Positions 53,335-60,667 of a DNA stretch of 64,000 bases are shown piece after piece. The notes beneath the pieces were generated by a model that had not been told where the DNA came from, did not search any database, and saw only the letters and a program-made list of their open reading frames with translations. The position numbers and the translations under genes were made by a program. Within the stretch, counting starts at the first letter, position 1, and the number at the start of each line of letters is the position of its first letter. Source of the stretch: Candidatus Mediterraneibacter pullistercoris (GTDB taxonomy: Bacteria > Bacillota > Clostridia > Lachnospirales > Lachnospiraceae); NCBI GenBank assembly GCA_019116885.1, contig DXAU01000038.1:1-64000 (forward strand), read 5' to 3'.

Positions 53335-54255
53335 ATGCCGATTCGGGTACAGAATGATCTTCCGGTAAAAGAGATACTGGAACAGGAGAATATATTTGTA
53401 ATGGATGAATACAGGGCGGCACATCAGGACATCCGTCCTATCAGCATCGGGCTTCTCAACCTGATGCCCCTGAAAGAAGATACGGAGCTGCAGATTCTCA
53501 GATCTCTTTCTAATACGCCTCTGCAGGTAGATGTAACTTTCGTCCGTATGACCAGCCATGTGTCAAAGAATACGTCCACGAGCCATATCTACAAATTTTA
53601 CGAACCTTTTGAAAGCATCCGGGGCAAGAAGTTTGACGGATTTATTATCACCGGCGCACCTGTGGAGAGGATGCCTTTTGAAGAGGTGGACTATTGGGAA
53701 GAACTGAAGGAGATCATGGAGTGGTCAAAGACGAACGTGACTTCTACACTGCATTTGTGCTGGGGCGCCCAGGCCGGCATTTACTTTCACTATGGGATCA
53801 ATAAGAGAGAGCTGCCGGAGAAATTATCCGGCGTATACAGACACCGGGTGAGAAACAGGAAGATTCCTCTTGTGAGAGGATTCGACGACGTATTTATGGC
53901 ACCTCATTCCAGATATACCGAAGTCCCCCAGGAAGATCTGGAAGCAGATGAGAGGATCACGATACTGGCTGATTCCCTCCGGGCAGGGGTATTTCTGTGT
54001 ATGGCACAGGACGGACGCCAGATTTTTGTGATGGGGCACCCGGAGTATGACCGTATCACTCTCGATGCAGAATATAAGAGAGATGTCGGGAAAGGGTTGA
54101 ACCCCCGGATTCCGGAACATTACTATCCGGAAGACGACCCCGAGAATAAACCTCTGCTGACATGGAGGTCCCATGCCAACAACCTGTATACGAACTGGCT
54201 GAATTATTACGTATATCAGATGACTCCGTACGATCTGTACGGGACGCCGTTTTAG
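53335..54255 (+). CDS. metA: Homoserine O-acetyltransferase (MetA family, Glu111 type)
   Basis: MetA activates homoserine for methionine synthesis. The 306-residue protein shows the catalytic Cys142 (LCWGAQAG), His235 and Glu237 (GHPEYD). Residue 111 in TGAPVERMPFEEVDYW is Glu; family work on Bacillus MetA shows that Glu111 gives acetyl-CoA specificity and Gly111 succinyl-CoA. So it is an acetyltransferase despite the common succinyltransferase label. The ribosome site is GAGGAGAAGG. It converges on the AraC gene with a 4-bp overlap. Confidence 0.94.
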   Translation: MPIRVQNDLPVKEILEQENIFVMDEYRAAHQDIRPISIGLLNLMPLKEDTELQILRSLSNTPLQVDVTFVRMTSHVSKNTSTSHIYKFYEPFESIRGKKFDGFIITGAPVERMPFEEVDYWEELKEIMEWSKTNVTSTLHLCWGAQAGIYFHYGINKRELPEKLSGVYRHRVRNRKIPLVRGFDDVFMAPHSRYTEVPQEDLEADERITILADSLRAGVFLCMAQDGRQIFVMGHPEYDRITLDAEYKRDVGKGLNPRIPEHYYPEDDPENKPLLTWRSHANNLYTNWLNYYVYQMTPYDLYGTPF

Positions 54256-55139
54256 GACGAGTGCTTCCTGCGGAAAGCTCCGGGAGTGATTCCTTTCATT
54301 TCCCGGAAGATTCTGCCGAAGTATGCACTGTTTGAAAATCCGCATTTCAGGGCGATATCCACAACAGACTCTCCGGTTGTTTTAAGCAGGTGCTCGGCAG
54401 CATCGATACGGTATTCCATCAGATACTGAAAGGGCGTCTTGTGTATTGTGTTTTTGAAACATCTGGTACATTCTCTCGGGCTTATAGCCGCAGAAGCAGC
54501 GATATCCTCGAGAGTCAGATGCTCCGTGTAGCTGGACTGTATAAAGGCGAGCATTGTCTGGATGCGGTCCTGTCTGACAGGCTTAATTGGCGGCTGTTCT
54601 TTCTCAAGCGTACGGATCTCTTCGAGGAGGAGCAGCCATATTTCTGAAAAAAGATTCCTCATGAGAAATTCACTGTCCTTGTGGTCCTGAAGATGAGATG
54701 CTCTTTTCATCAGAGAGAGCATCTTTTTCTGTACCGGGGTTTTTCCCCGGAGTTCGACCAGGTCAAAACGTCTGTCCCGGAGAACGGGCGTGACATATTT
54801 TGTCTCAAAGATACTCTTAAAGTGTCCGCCCAGAAAGACCGGGTGGAACAGATAAGAGACATTGATGACATGGGGGGAGCTGCCGCTTGCTTCCATAGCT
54901 GCCAGTATGTTGGAGTTGATAAAGAATCCCTCTCCCGGCATGAATTCATAGATTTGATTTACAGTCGATACTTTCATTGAACCCTGTTCGACATAGCTGA
55001 ATTCAACCTCCTCATGCCAGTGCCATGGAATATGGGTGACGCGCATATCGGCGTGATGCATGACGAACGGGTATTCCGGCGTGATGCCTGCAATCTCTTC
55101 TAACTGATCATTTCTTACTGTGATACCTCTGATCTCCAT
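54252..55139 (-). CDS. AraC family transcriptional regulator with N-terminal cupin
   Basis: A 295-residue regulator: an N-terminal cupin sensor (HIPWHWHEEVEFSYVEQGSM) and a C-terminal pair of helix-turn-helix motifs (LTLEDIAASAAISPRECTRC and SVVDIALKCGFSNSAYFGRI). WHWHEE in the cupin suggests a sugar-type ligand as in many gut AraC regulators, but the ligand is not identifiable. The start has AAAGGAG upstream. No catabolic genes are adjacent, so the target may be distant. Confidence 0.92.
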   Translation of the reverse strand: MEIRGITVRNDQLEEIAGITPEYPFVMHHADMRVTHIPWHWHEEVEFSYVEQGSMKVSTVNQIYEFMPGEGFFINSNILAAMEASGSSPHVINVSYLFHPVFLGGHFKSIFETKYVTPVLRDRRFDLVELRGKTPVQKKMLSLMKRASHLQDHKDSEFLMRNLFSEIWLLLLEEIRTLEKEQPPIKPVRQDRIQTMLAFIQSSYTEHLTLEDIAASAAISPRECTRCFKNTIHKTPFQYLMEYRIDAAEHLLKTTGESVVDIALKCGFSNSAYFGRIFREMKGITPGAFRRKHSS

Positions 55140-55181
55140 GATGATTCTCCTTTTATGGGTTTTCTCTATAATAATATATTT

Positions 55182-55211
55182 TTGGAATATTTGTCTTGAT
55201 AGTTATATAAT
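55182..55211 (+). promoter_or_regulatory. Putative promoter of the tiny membrane peptide
   Basis: TTGGAA (55182-55187), 18-bp spacer, TATAAT (55206-55211). Confidence 0.5.
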
Positions 55212-55294
55212 ATGGCGATAAAAATATATAAAACAAAGATAAATGCTTTTATATTTATATTATAAAGAAAAGCAGAAAAAGTAAAGGGAGGTGG

Positions 55295-55375
55295 ATGAAC
55301 ATGCTGCTTTTTGCAGGTATCGTAGTTGTTATGATGGGAATCTGTTTCGCTGAAGAAAAACTGAAAGAAAACTGA
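55295..55375 (+). CDS. Tiny hydrophobic peptide, 24-26 residues, unknown
   Basis: A short frame from ATG 55295 (or 55301) to TGA at 55373-55375, preceded by AAAGGGAGG. It encodes a single membrane helix (LLFAGIVVVMMGICFA) followed by a charged tail EEKLKEN. Codon composition and the ribosome site look genuine. Size and layout fit small membrane subunits or type I toxin-like peptides, but no family or antisense RNA is evident. It lies in the 378-bp gap between the AraC gene and the next aminotransferase. Confidence 0.5.
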   Translation: MNMLLFAGIVVVMMGICFAEEKLKEN

Positions 55376-55391
55376 AAAATCACGTCTTATT

Positions 55392-55421
55392 TTGCCGTTT
55401 TTGTCCGATATGTGTTATAAT
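55392..55421 (+). promoter_or_regulatory. Promoter of the aminotransferase at 55518
   Basis: TTGCCG (55392-55397), 18-bp spacer, TATAAT (55416-55421) with an extended -10 TG (TGTTATAAT). Confidence 0.65.
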
Positions 55422-55517
55422 CTTTCCTGTGGCTGCACAGAGCAGAGGGCAATGGAGAAGACAGATGTCCGTGGGGCCATGCATAAAGCAAGGAATGAGG
55501 ACAAGGAGGAATTATAA

Positions 55518-56693
55518 GTGGACAGCAGTCATTTTTCGGGCATGATCAATGACTTTAAGCAGGGGATTTTCGGTGTGCTCAATGAGAAGAAAGAGGAGCT
55601 TTTGAGAGAGGGACGCAAAGTCTATAATCTTTCTGTGGGAACTCCGGACTTCAAACCGGCGCCTCATGTAATGAAAGCCATGCAGGAGGCGTGCAAAAAA
55701 CCCGAGAACTATAAGTATTCCCTCGCAGATCTGCCGGAACTTCTGGAAGCGGTACAGTATCGGTATAAAAAGCGTTTTGGTGTGGAAATCAGCACAGATG
55801 AAGTGATGTCAGTCTATGGTTCACAGGAAGCCATGGCGCATATCGGGATGATCTTCTGCGATCCGGGGGATGTGATTCTTGTCCCGGATCCGGGGTATCC
55901 CATGTTTGAGATGAGCGGCATCATGGCAAAAGCCGACGTTCGGTATTATGCTGTTGAGGAAAGGAACGGATATCTGCCAGATCTGGAGAGCATCCCCAAA
56001 GAGATCTTAAAGAAGACGAAATATATGATTGTTTCCTATCCTCTTAACCCGGTCGGCGTGTGCGCTCCGTACGGATTCTATGAGAAACTGATCGCTTTTG
56101 CCAGGGAAAATGACGTCGTGATCCTTCATGACAATGCATATTCGGATATCACATTTACAGATGAGCCGGGAAGATCGTTCCTTTCTTACGAGGGGGCGAA
56201 AGATGTGGGAGTAGAGTTCTATTCCCTTTCTAAATCTTACAATCTGACCGGCGCCAGGATTTCATTTGTGGTGGGGAATAAAGAGATTATTAGCAAATTT
56301 CGTCTGCTGAGATCCCAGATCGATTACGGAATTTTCTATCCGGTGCAGTATGCTGCGATTGCTGCCCTCACAGGTCCGGATGACTATATCGAAGAGCAGC
56401 GTCAGGAGTATGCAGAGCGTAATCGTGCCCTGTGCGGCGGACTGAGGAAGATTGGCTGGAATGTGCCGGATAGTCTCGGGACAATGTTCGTATGGGCCAG
56501 GATACCCGCAGGTTATGGCACTTCGGTTGATTTCTGCCTGGAGCTCATGGAGAAGACCGGAGTGATTGTGACACCGGGCAGTGCGTTTGGAGTAGGCGGG
56601 GAAGGGTATGTGCGGATGGCGCTTGTGGCAGACAGGAAGATGATAGAAGAGATCCTGACAGCGCTTGATAAGTCCGGCATATTTGGCTCTTAG
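55518..56693 (+). CDS. Pyridoxal phosphate-dependent aminotransferase, DapL-like group
   Basis: A 391-residue class I/II aminotransferase resembling LL-diaminopimelate/aspartate aminotransferases: NLSVGTPDFKPAPHVM, YGSQEAMAHIGMIFCDPGD, LVPDPGYPMFEMSG, and the PLP lysine in YSLSKSYNLTGARISF (~residue 239). The usual YPNNPTG loop reads SYPLNPVG: the Asn contacting the cofactor is kept but neighbours differ, so substrate preference may be unusual. The start is GTG 55518 after AAGGAGG. Which amino acid it uses is not determinable. Confidence 0.88.
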   Translation: MDSSHFSGMINDFKQGIFGVLNEKKEELLREGRKVYNLSVGTPDFKPAPHVMKAMQEACKKPENYKYSLADLPELLEAVQYRYKKRFGVEISTDEVMSVYGSQEAMAHIGMIFCDPGDVILVPDPGYPMFEMSGIMAKADVRYYAVEERNGYLPDLESIPKEILKKTKYMIVSYPLNPVGVCAPYGFYEKLIAFARENDVVILHDNAYSDITFTDEPGRSFLSYEGAKDVGVEFYSLSKSYNLTGARISFVVGNKEIISKFRLLRSQIDYGIFYPVQYAAIAALTGPDDYIEEQRQEYAERNRALCGGLRKIGWNVPDSLGTMFVWARIPAGYGTSVDFCLELMEKTGVIVTPGSAFGVGGEGYVRMALVADRKMIEEILTALDKSGIFGS

Positions 56694-56746
56694 AATCCCT
56701 GATCCGGGAACAGCATTATCACGATCAATGAAAAGGAGAACGGCAG

Positions 56747-57259
56747 ATGAAAAGAATTGCAAGATTTGAAAAAGTGAGTTTTGACCAGTTTGCGGAAGGC
56801 TGGGGTGATACCTTAGGCATTTCAGACAGGGATAAGATAAAAGCGCTTTATGACGCCGTCCGCCTGCCAAGACGCGCGACGGCAGGGAGCGCCGGATATG
56901 ATTTCTTTGCCCCTTCAGACATAACCCTCAGACCGGGAGAGACGATCAGGATTCCTACTGGAATCCGTGTGTGGATGGAGCCTGAGTGGGTTCTCAAGTG
57001 TTATCCGCGCAGCGGGCTGGGCTTTAAATACAGACTGCAGCTCAATAACACAGTGGGGATTATCGACAGCGACTATTATTACTCGGATAACGAGGGCCAC
57101 ATCTTTTCAAAAATAACAAATGACAGCAATGAAGAAAAGACAGTGAACATCAGAGCAGGTGAGGGGTTCATGCAGGGGATATTTGTTGAGTATGGGATTA
57201 CGCTTGACGATGATGCCACGGAAGTGAGAAACGGTGGTTTCGGAAGCACTACAAAATAG
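56747..57259 (+). CDS. dUTP diphosphatase-like protein, trimeric type
   Basis: A 170-residue dUTPase-fold protein. Motif I is AGSAGYDFFAP, motif II YPRSGLGFK, motif III VGIIDSDYYYSD with an extended loop (DNEGHIF) after the catalytic Asp, motif IV AGEGFMQGIFVEY, and motif V RNGGFGSTTK at the very C-terminus. dUTPases hydrolyse dUTP to dUMP and keep uracil out of DNA. An extra ~40 residues at the N-terminus and the longer motif III loop set it apart from the compact ~145-residue enzyme; related dCTP deaminases cannot be fully excluded. ATG 56747 follows AAAAGGAG. Confidence 0.88.
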   Translation: MKRIARFEKVSFDQFAEGWGDTLGISDRDKIKALYDAVRLPRRATAGSAGYDFFAPSDITLRPGETIRIPTGIRVWMEPEWVLKCYPRSGLGFKYRLQLNNTVGIIDSDYYYSDNEGHIFSKITNDSNEEKTVNIRAGEGFMQGIFVEYGITLDDDATEVRNGGFGSTTK

Positions 57260-57366
57260 TGCAGATTACAAAAATGTCATTATTTTAAGAATATCGTAAG
57301 AAAATATAATGGAAGAACACAGATAAGTCCGGTATACTTCAAGTATGAAAGGAGTTCTCATACAGT

Positions 57367-58047
57367 ATGAAATGGATAAAACGTCTGTGTTCTTTTCTTT
57401 TTCTGGGCATCGTCATCCTGACAGGGGCGCTCCTTGCGAAAGGATACATGGAGTACAGAGAAGCACTGAGCGAAAAAAGCGTGGAAGAGATGGTGGCGCA
57501 GATCGAATCGATCGACAATTATACGACGATTGATGATCTGCCTCAGACATATATTGACGCCGTTCTGGCGGTTGAGGACAAGCGTTTCTACTCGCATCCG
57601 GGAGTAGATCCAATAGCCATGGGGAGGGCGCTGCTCAACGATATCAGAGCCGGGGCTTATGTTGAGGGCGGAAGCACGATTACCCAGCAGCTTGCAAAGA
57701 ACCAGTATTTTACACAGGAGAAGAAGATTGTGCGCAAAATCTCGGAGATGTTTATGGCGTTTAAGATCGAGTCTGTCCTTGACAAAGATAAGATATTTGA
57801 GCTCTATGTCAACTCTGTTTTTTATGGAAACGGATACAACTGTGTTGCGGATGCATCCCGGGGATACTTTGGAAAAGAACCGTCAGAGATGAACTTTGAC
57901 GAGTGTACCCTGCTGGCCGGGATACCGAATGCTCCGACAAATTACAATCCTGTCGCCAGTCCCAGACTGGCAAAAGAACGTCAGGCACAGGTGATTGAGA
58001 AAATGAAAAAGGCGGGATATCTTGAAGAAAGAGAGGAGGACAAGTGA
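57367..58047 (+). CDS. Monofunctional peptidoglycan glycosyltransferase (GT51)
   Basis: A 226-residue membrane-anchored glycan polymerase that extends peptidoglycan strands from lipid II. One N-terminal helix (~7-26) is followed by the GT51 domain with the catalytic Glu in AVEDKRFYSHPGVD (~68), EGGSTITQQLAKNQYF, KISEMFMAFKIES and YVNSVFYGNGYNCV. There is no transpeptidase domain, unlike class A PBPs. ATG 57367 is 12 nt after AAAGGAG, a long spacing; an ATG at 57345 in another frame is not coding. The neighbouring spore protein gene hints at, but does not show, a role in spore cortex. Confidence 0.92.
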   Translation: MKWIKRLCSFLFLGIVILTGALLAKGYMEYREALSEKSVEEMVAQIESIDNYTTIDDLPQTYIDAVLAVEDKRFYSHPGVDPIAMGRALLNDIRAGAYVEGGSTITQQLAKNQYFTQEKKIVRKISEMFMAFKIESVLDKDKIFELYVNSVFYGNGYNCVADASRGYFGKEPSEMNFDECTLLAGIPNAPTNYNPVASPRLAKERQAQVIEKMKKAGYLEEREEDK

Positions 58048-58139
58048 GATTTCCGGTATATTTCAGGGATATCAGGGCAATCTAACCATAGATAATCCTG
58101 CGGTGCATGTGTGCGGCAGACAGAAAGGGGAATGTATCT

Positions 58140-59507
58140 ATGGTAGAAAAGAACAGCAAAAAATTGAGCGCTTCATTTGAGGAAAATATCAGATATATGA
58201 ATGAGATACTTCCGGTGACAGAAAGTTTTGACATTATCCGGCGGGATATCATGATCGGTGGGAAAACGTCTGTGTTCTATTACATTGACGGATTTATCAA
58301 AGATGAAGTTATGTTAAAGATTATGGACTCTTTCCTTTCTGTGTCTGAAAAAGATATGCCGGAAGATGCTGAAGGATTTATCCAGAAACTTGTGCCCTAT
58401 GTAGAGGTTGACATCGCAGAAGACTTTGATCAGGTCATACGGAACGTTCTCTCCGGTCCTGCATGTCTTTTTATCGACGGATATAAAGAGTGTGTAATTC
58501 TCGACTGCCGCACTTACCCGGCGCGCAGTGTTGATGAGCCGGATAAGGACAAATCATTGAGAGGATCGAGAGACGGATTTGTGGAGACGATTGTCTTTAA
58601 TACCGCTCTGATGCGAAGAAGAATCCGTGATCCGCATCTTGTCATGGAGATGACGGAGGCGGGACAGGCTTCGCGTACAGACATCGCTATCTGCTATATG
58701 AATGACCGTGTAGATAAGGAACTATTGAAAAACCTGAAAAACCGGATAGAAAGTCTTCAACTTGATGATCTGAGGATGAACCAGCAAAGTCTGGCAGAGG
58801 CTCTCTTTAAAAGGAAATGGTTCAATCCGTTTCCAAAGTTTAAATACACGGAACGCCCTGACACAGCGGCTGCATGCCTGCTCGAAGGAAAGGTAATCAT
58901 ACTGGTTGATAATTCGCCTTCTGCTATGATCCTTCCGACTTCAATCCTTGATATGATCGAAGAGGCAAACGACTATTATTTTCCCACGGTTACCGCAGTC
59001 TATCTTAAAGTTACAAGGACGATTATCACGGCAGCTACGGTTTTTTTTACCCCGCTTTATCTCCTCTTTATGCAGAATCTGGAATGGCTGCCTGAGGTGT
59101 TTGAATTTGTCGCAGTGAGGGATACGGTGAATATACCTTTAATCTTCCAGTTCCTTCTTCTGGAAATCTCGATTGACGGGCTAAGGCTTGCTGCGATGAA
59201 CACACCGACTATGCTCAGCACTCCTCTTAGTGTAATAGCCGGTATTGTCATGGGAGAATTTTCTGTACAGTCCGGCTGGTTTAATTCAGAAGTCATGCTC
59301 TATATGGCTTTTGTCGCAGTTGCGAATTATACGCAGCCTAATTTTGAGCTGGGGTACGCGTTGAAATTTATGCGGCTGCTCCTTCTCGTCCTCACGGCCC
59401 TGTTCAACTTATATGGTTTTATCGCGGGCTGCATCCTTGTGTTTTGTTTTCTTGTGTTTAACAAAACTCTGTCAGGGAGAAACTATATGAATATAAAATT
59501 GAATTAG
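58140..59507 (+). CDS. Spore germination protein, SpoVAF/GerA family
   Basis: A 455-residue GerA-type A-subunit homologue closest in pattern to SpoVAF. The soluble N-terminal ~280 residues (SFEENIRYMNEILP, GSRDGFVETIVFNTALMRRR, RIRDPHLVMEMTEAGQAS) precede about five hydrophobic segments (~290-450) including TPLYLLFMQNLEWLPEVFEF and FQFLLLEISIDGLRLA. Such proteins sit in the spore inner membrane and take part in germinant response or dipicolinate release. It stands alone, without spoVA or gerB/gerC neighbours. ATG 58140 follows AAAGGGG. Confidence 0.92.
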   Translation: MVEKNSKKLSASFEENIRYMNEILPVTESFDIIRRDIMIGGKTSVFYYIDGFIKDEVMLKIMDSFLSVSEKDMPEDAEGFIQKLVPYVEVDIAEDFDQVIRNVLSGPACLFIDGYKECVILDCRTYPARSVDEPDKDKSLRGSRDGFVETIVFNTALMRRRIRDPHLVMEMTEAGQASRTDIAICYMNDRVDKELLKNLKNRIESLQLDDLRMNQQSLAEALFKRKWFNPFPKFKYTERPDTAAACLLEGKVIILVDNSPSAMILPTSILDMIEEANDYYFPTVTAVYLKVTRTIITAATVFFTPLYLLFMQNLEWLPEVFEFVAVRDTVNIPLIFQFLLLEISIDGLRLAAMNTPTMLSTPLSVIAGIVMGEFSVQSGWFNSEVMLYMAFVAVANYTQPNFELGYALKFMRLLLLVLTALFNLYGFIAGCILVFCFLVFNKTLSGRNYMNIKLN

Positions 59508-59582
59508 CGTGGACCAGAGTCAGATGGAGAGTGGAAACATCAGCGGCGTTACTTTACAATTCCGATAAAGTGTTAAAATATT

Positions 59583-59611
59583 TTGCTATACTTGTGAAAA
59601 GGTGGTATGAT
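59583..59611 (+). promoter_or_regulatory. Promoter of the DegV gene
   Basis: TTGCTA (59583-59588), 17-bp spacer, TATGAT (59606-59611). Confidence 0.6.
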
Positions 59612-59647
59612 AGAAAAAGAACAGTAACATTTTAGGAGGAAACTGCA

Positions 59648-60511
59648 ATGAGAGATTTTGTGATCACGGTGAACAGTACGGTTGATTTACCCAAAGAGTG
59701 GCTTGAAGAGAGAAACGTCCCCGTAATTCCGTTAAAATATACGATCGACGGCGAGACTTATACAGATATGGAGGGCCTTTCGGCAAAGGAGTTTTTCGCA
59801 AAATTAAGAGAGGGAAAGATGTCTACCACATCCCAGGTGAATCCTGAAGAAGCGGCTGACATGCTTGAACCATTCTTAAAACAGGGCCTGGATGTCCTGC
59901 ATCTCGGCTTCTCATCAGCTCTGAGCGGAACCCTCAACAGTATGAGGATTGCAGGAGAGATGCTTGAAGAGAAATATCCGGAGGCAAAGGTCATTGTAAT
60001 TGATACGCTCTGCGCGTGCCTTGGCGAAGGGCTTCTCCTTCACAAAGCTCTTCAGCAGAAAGCGGCGGGAAAGACTGTAGACGAAGTGGCGCAATGGGTC
60101 GAGGAGAACAAACTCCATATCTGTCATAATGTGACGGTAGACGACCTGAACCACCTCCACAGAGGCGGCCGTGTCTCCAAGACGACAGCCATGATCGGCA
60201 CACTTGTACAGATAAAGCCGATCATACATATGGACAATGAGGGAAAACTCCAGGTGATCGGAAAAGAGCGGGGACGCAAGAAATCTCTCAACAAGATTGT
60301 TGATATGGCGGTTGAGCAGGCAAAAGGATGGGACAATGATATCATTATGATCACTCACGGAGACTGTATAGATGACGCAGAGTACACGGCAAGACTTGTC
60401 CGTGAGAAGATGGGGATTGACAATATCCTGATAAACAATATCGGGACGGTAATCGGAAGCCATACAGGACCGGGAGTAGTTGCTGTGTTCTGCATGGGAA
60501 GCAAGAGATAG
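59648..60511 (+). CDS. DegV family fatty-acid-binding protein
   Basis: A 287-residue DegV (FakB-like) protein. Family marks are VNSTVDLPKEWLEERNVPVI, STTSQVNPEEAADM, HLGFSSALSGTLNSM, HICHNVTVDDLNHLHRGGRV and NNIGTVIGSHTGPGVVAVF. Members bind a fatty acid and hand it to FakA for phosphorylation and phospholipid synthesis; no fakA is adjacent. The ribosome site AGGAGG precedes ATG 59648. Confidence 0.95.
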   Translation: MRDFVITVNSTVDLPKEWLEERNVPVIPLKYTIDGETYTDMEGLSAKEFFAKLREGKMSTTSQVNPEEAADMLEPFLKQGLDVLHLGFSSALSGTLNSMRIAGEMLEEKYPEAKVIVIDTLCACLGEGLLLHKALQQKAAGKTVDEVAQWVEENKLHICHNVTVDDLNHLHRGGRVSKTTAMIGTLVQIKPIIHMDNEGKLQVIGKERGRKKSLNKIVDMAVEQAKGWDNDIIMITHGDCIDDAEYTARLVREKMGIDNILINNIGTVIGSHTGPGVVAVFCMGSKR

Positions 60512-60535
60512 CCCCGATATCAGAGAACAGAGAAC

Positions 60536-60582
60536 GCCATGCCGGTTTGCTTTGTGCTGCCGCTGCATGGCTTCTTTTATTG
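60536..60582 (+). terminator. Terminator after degV
   Basis: GCCATG (60536-60541) pairs with CATGGC (60566-60571) around a GC-rich interior, followed by TTCTTTTATT. Confidence 0.7.
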
Positions 60583-60585
60583 GAA

Positions 60586-60621
60586 CTGAGACTGCCCGGA
60601 GGTTTCTCCGGGCAGTCTCAG
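60586..60621. terminator. Perfect 15-bp stem-loop between degV and ABC-F gene
   Basis: CTGAGACTGCCCGGA (60586-60600) pairs exactly with 60607-60621 around a 6-nt loop. Neither side has a good T-tract, so it may be a transcript-end stabiliser or Rho-linked terminator for the leftward gene. Confidence 0.6.
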
Positions 60622-60667
60622 TCCTTGGGTATCCGATGTGAAGGAAGAGATACAGATGACCGGAAAT

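Noticed and set aside
58048-58139. Sigma-F/G type promoter upstream of the SpoVAF gene
   Set aside because: GTATA and CATAG elements exist but their spacing (~25 bp) and -10 sequence do not fit the sporulation sigma consensus.
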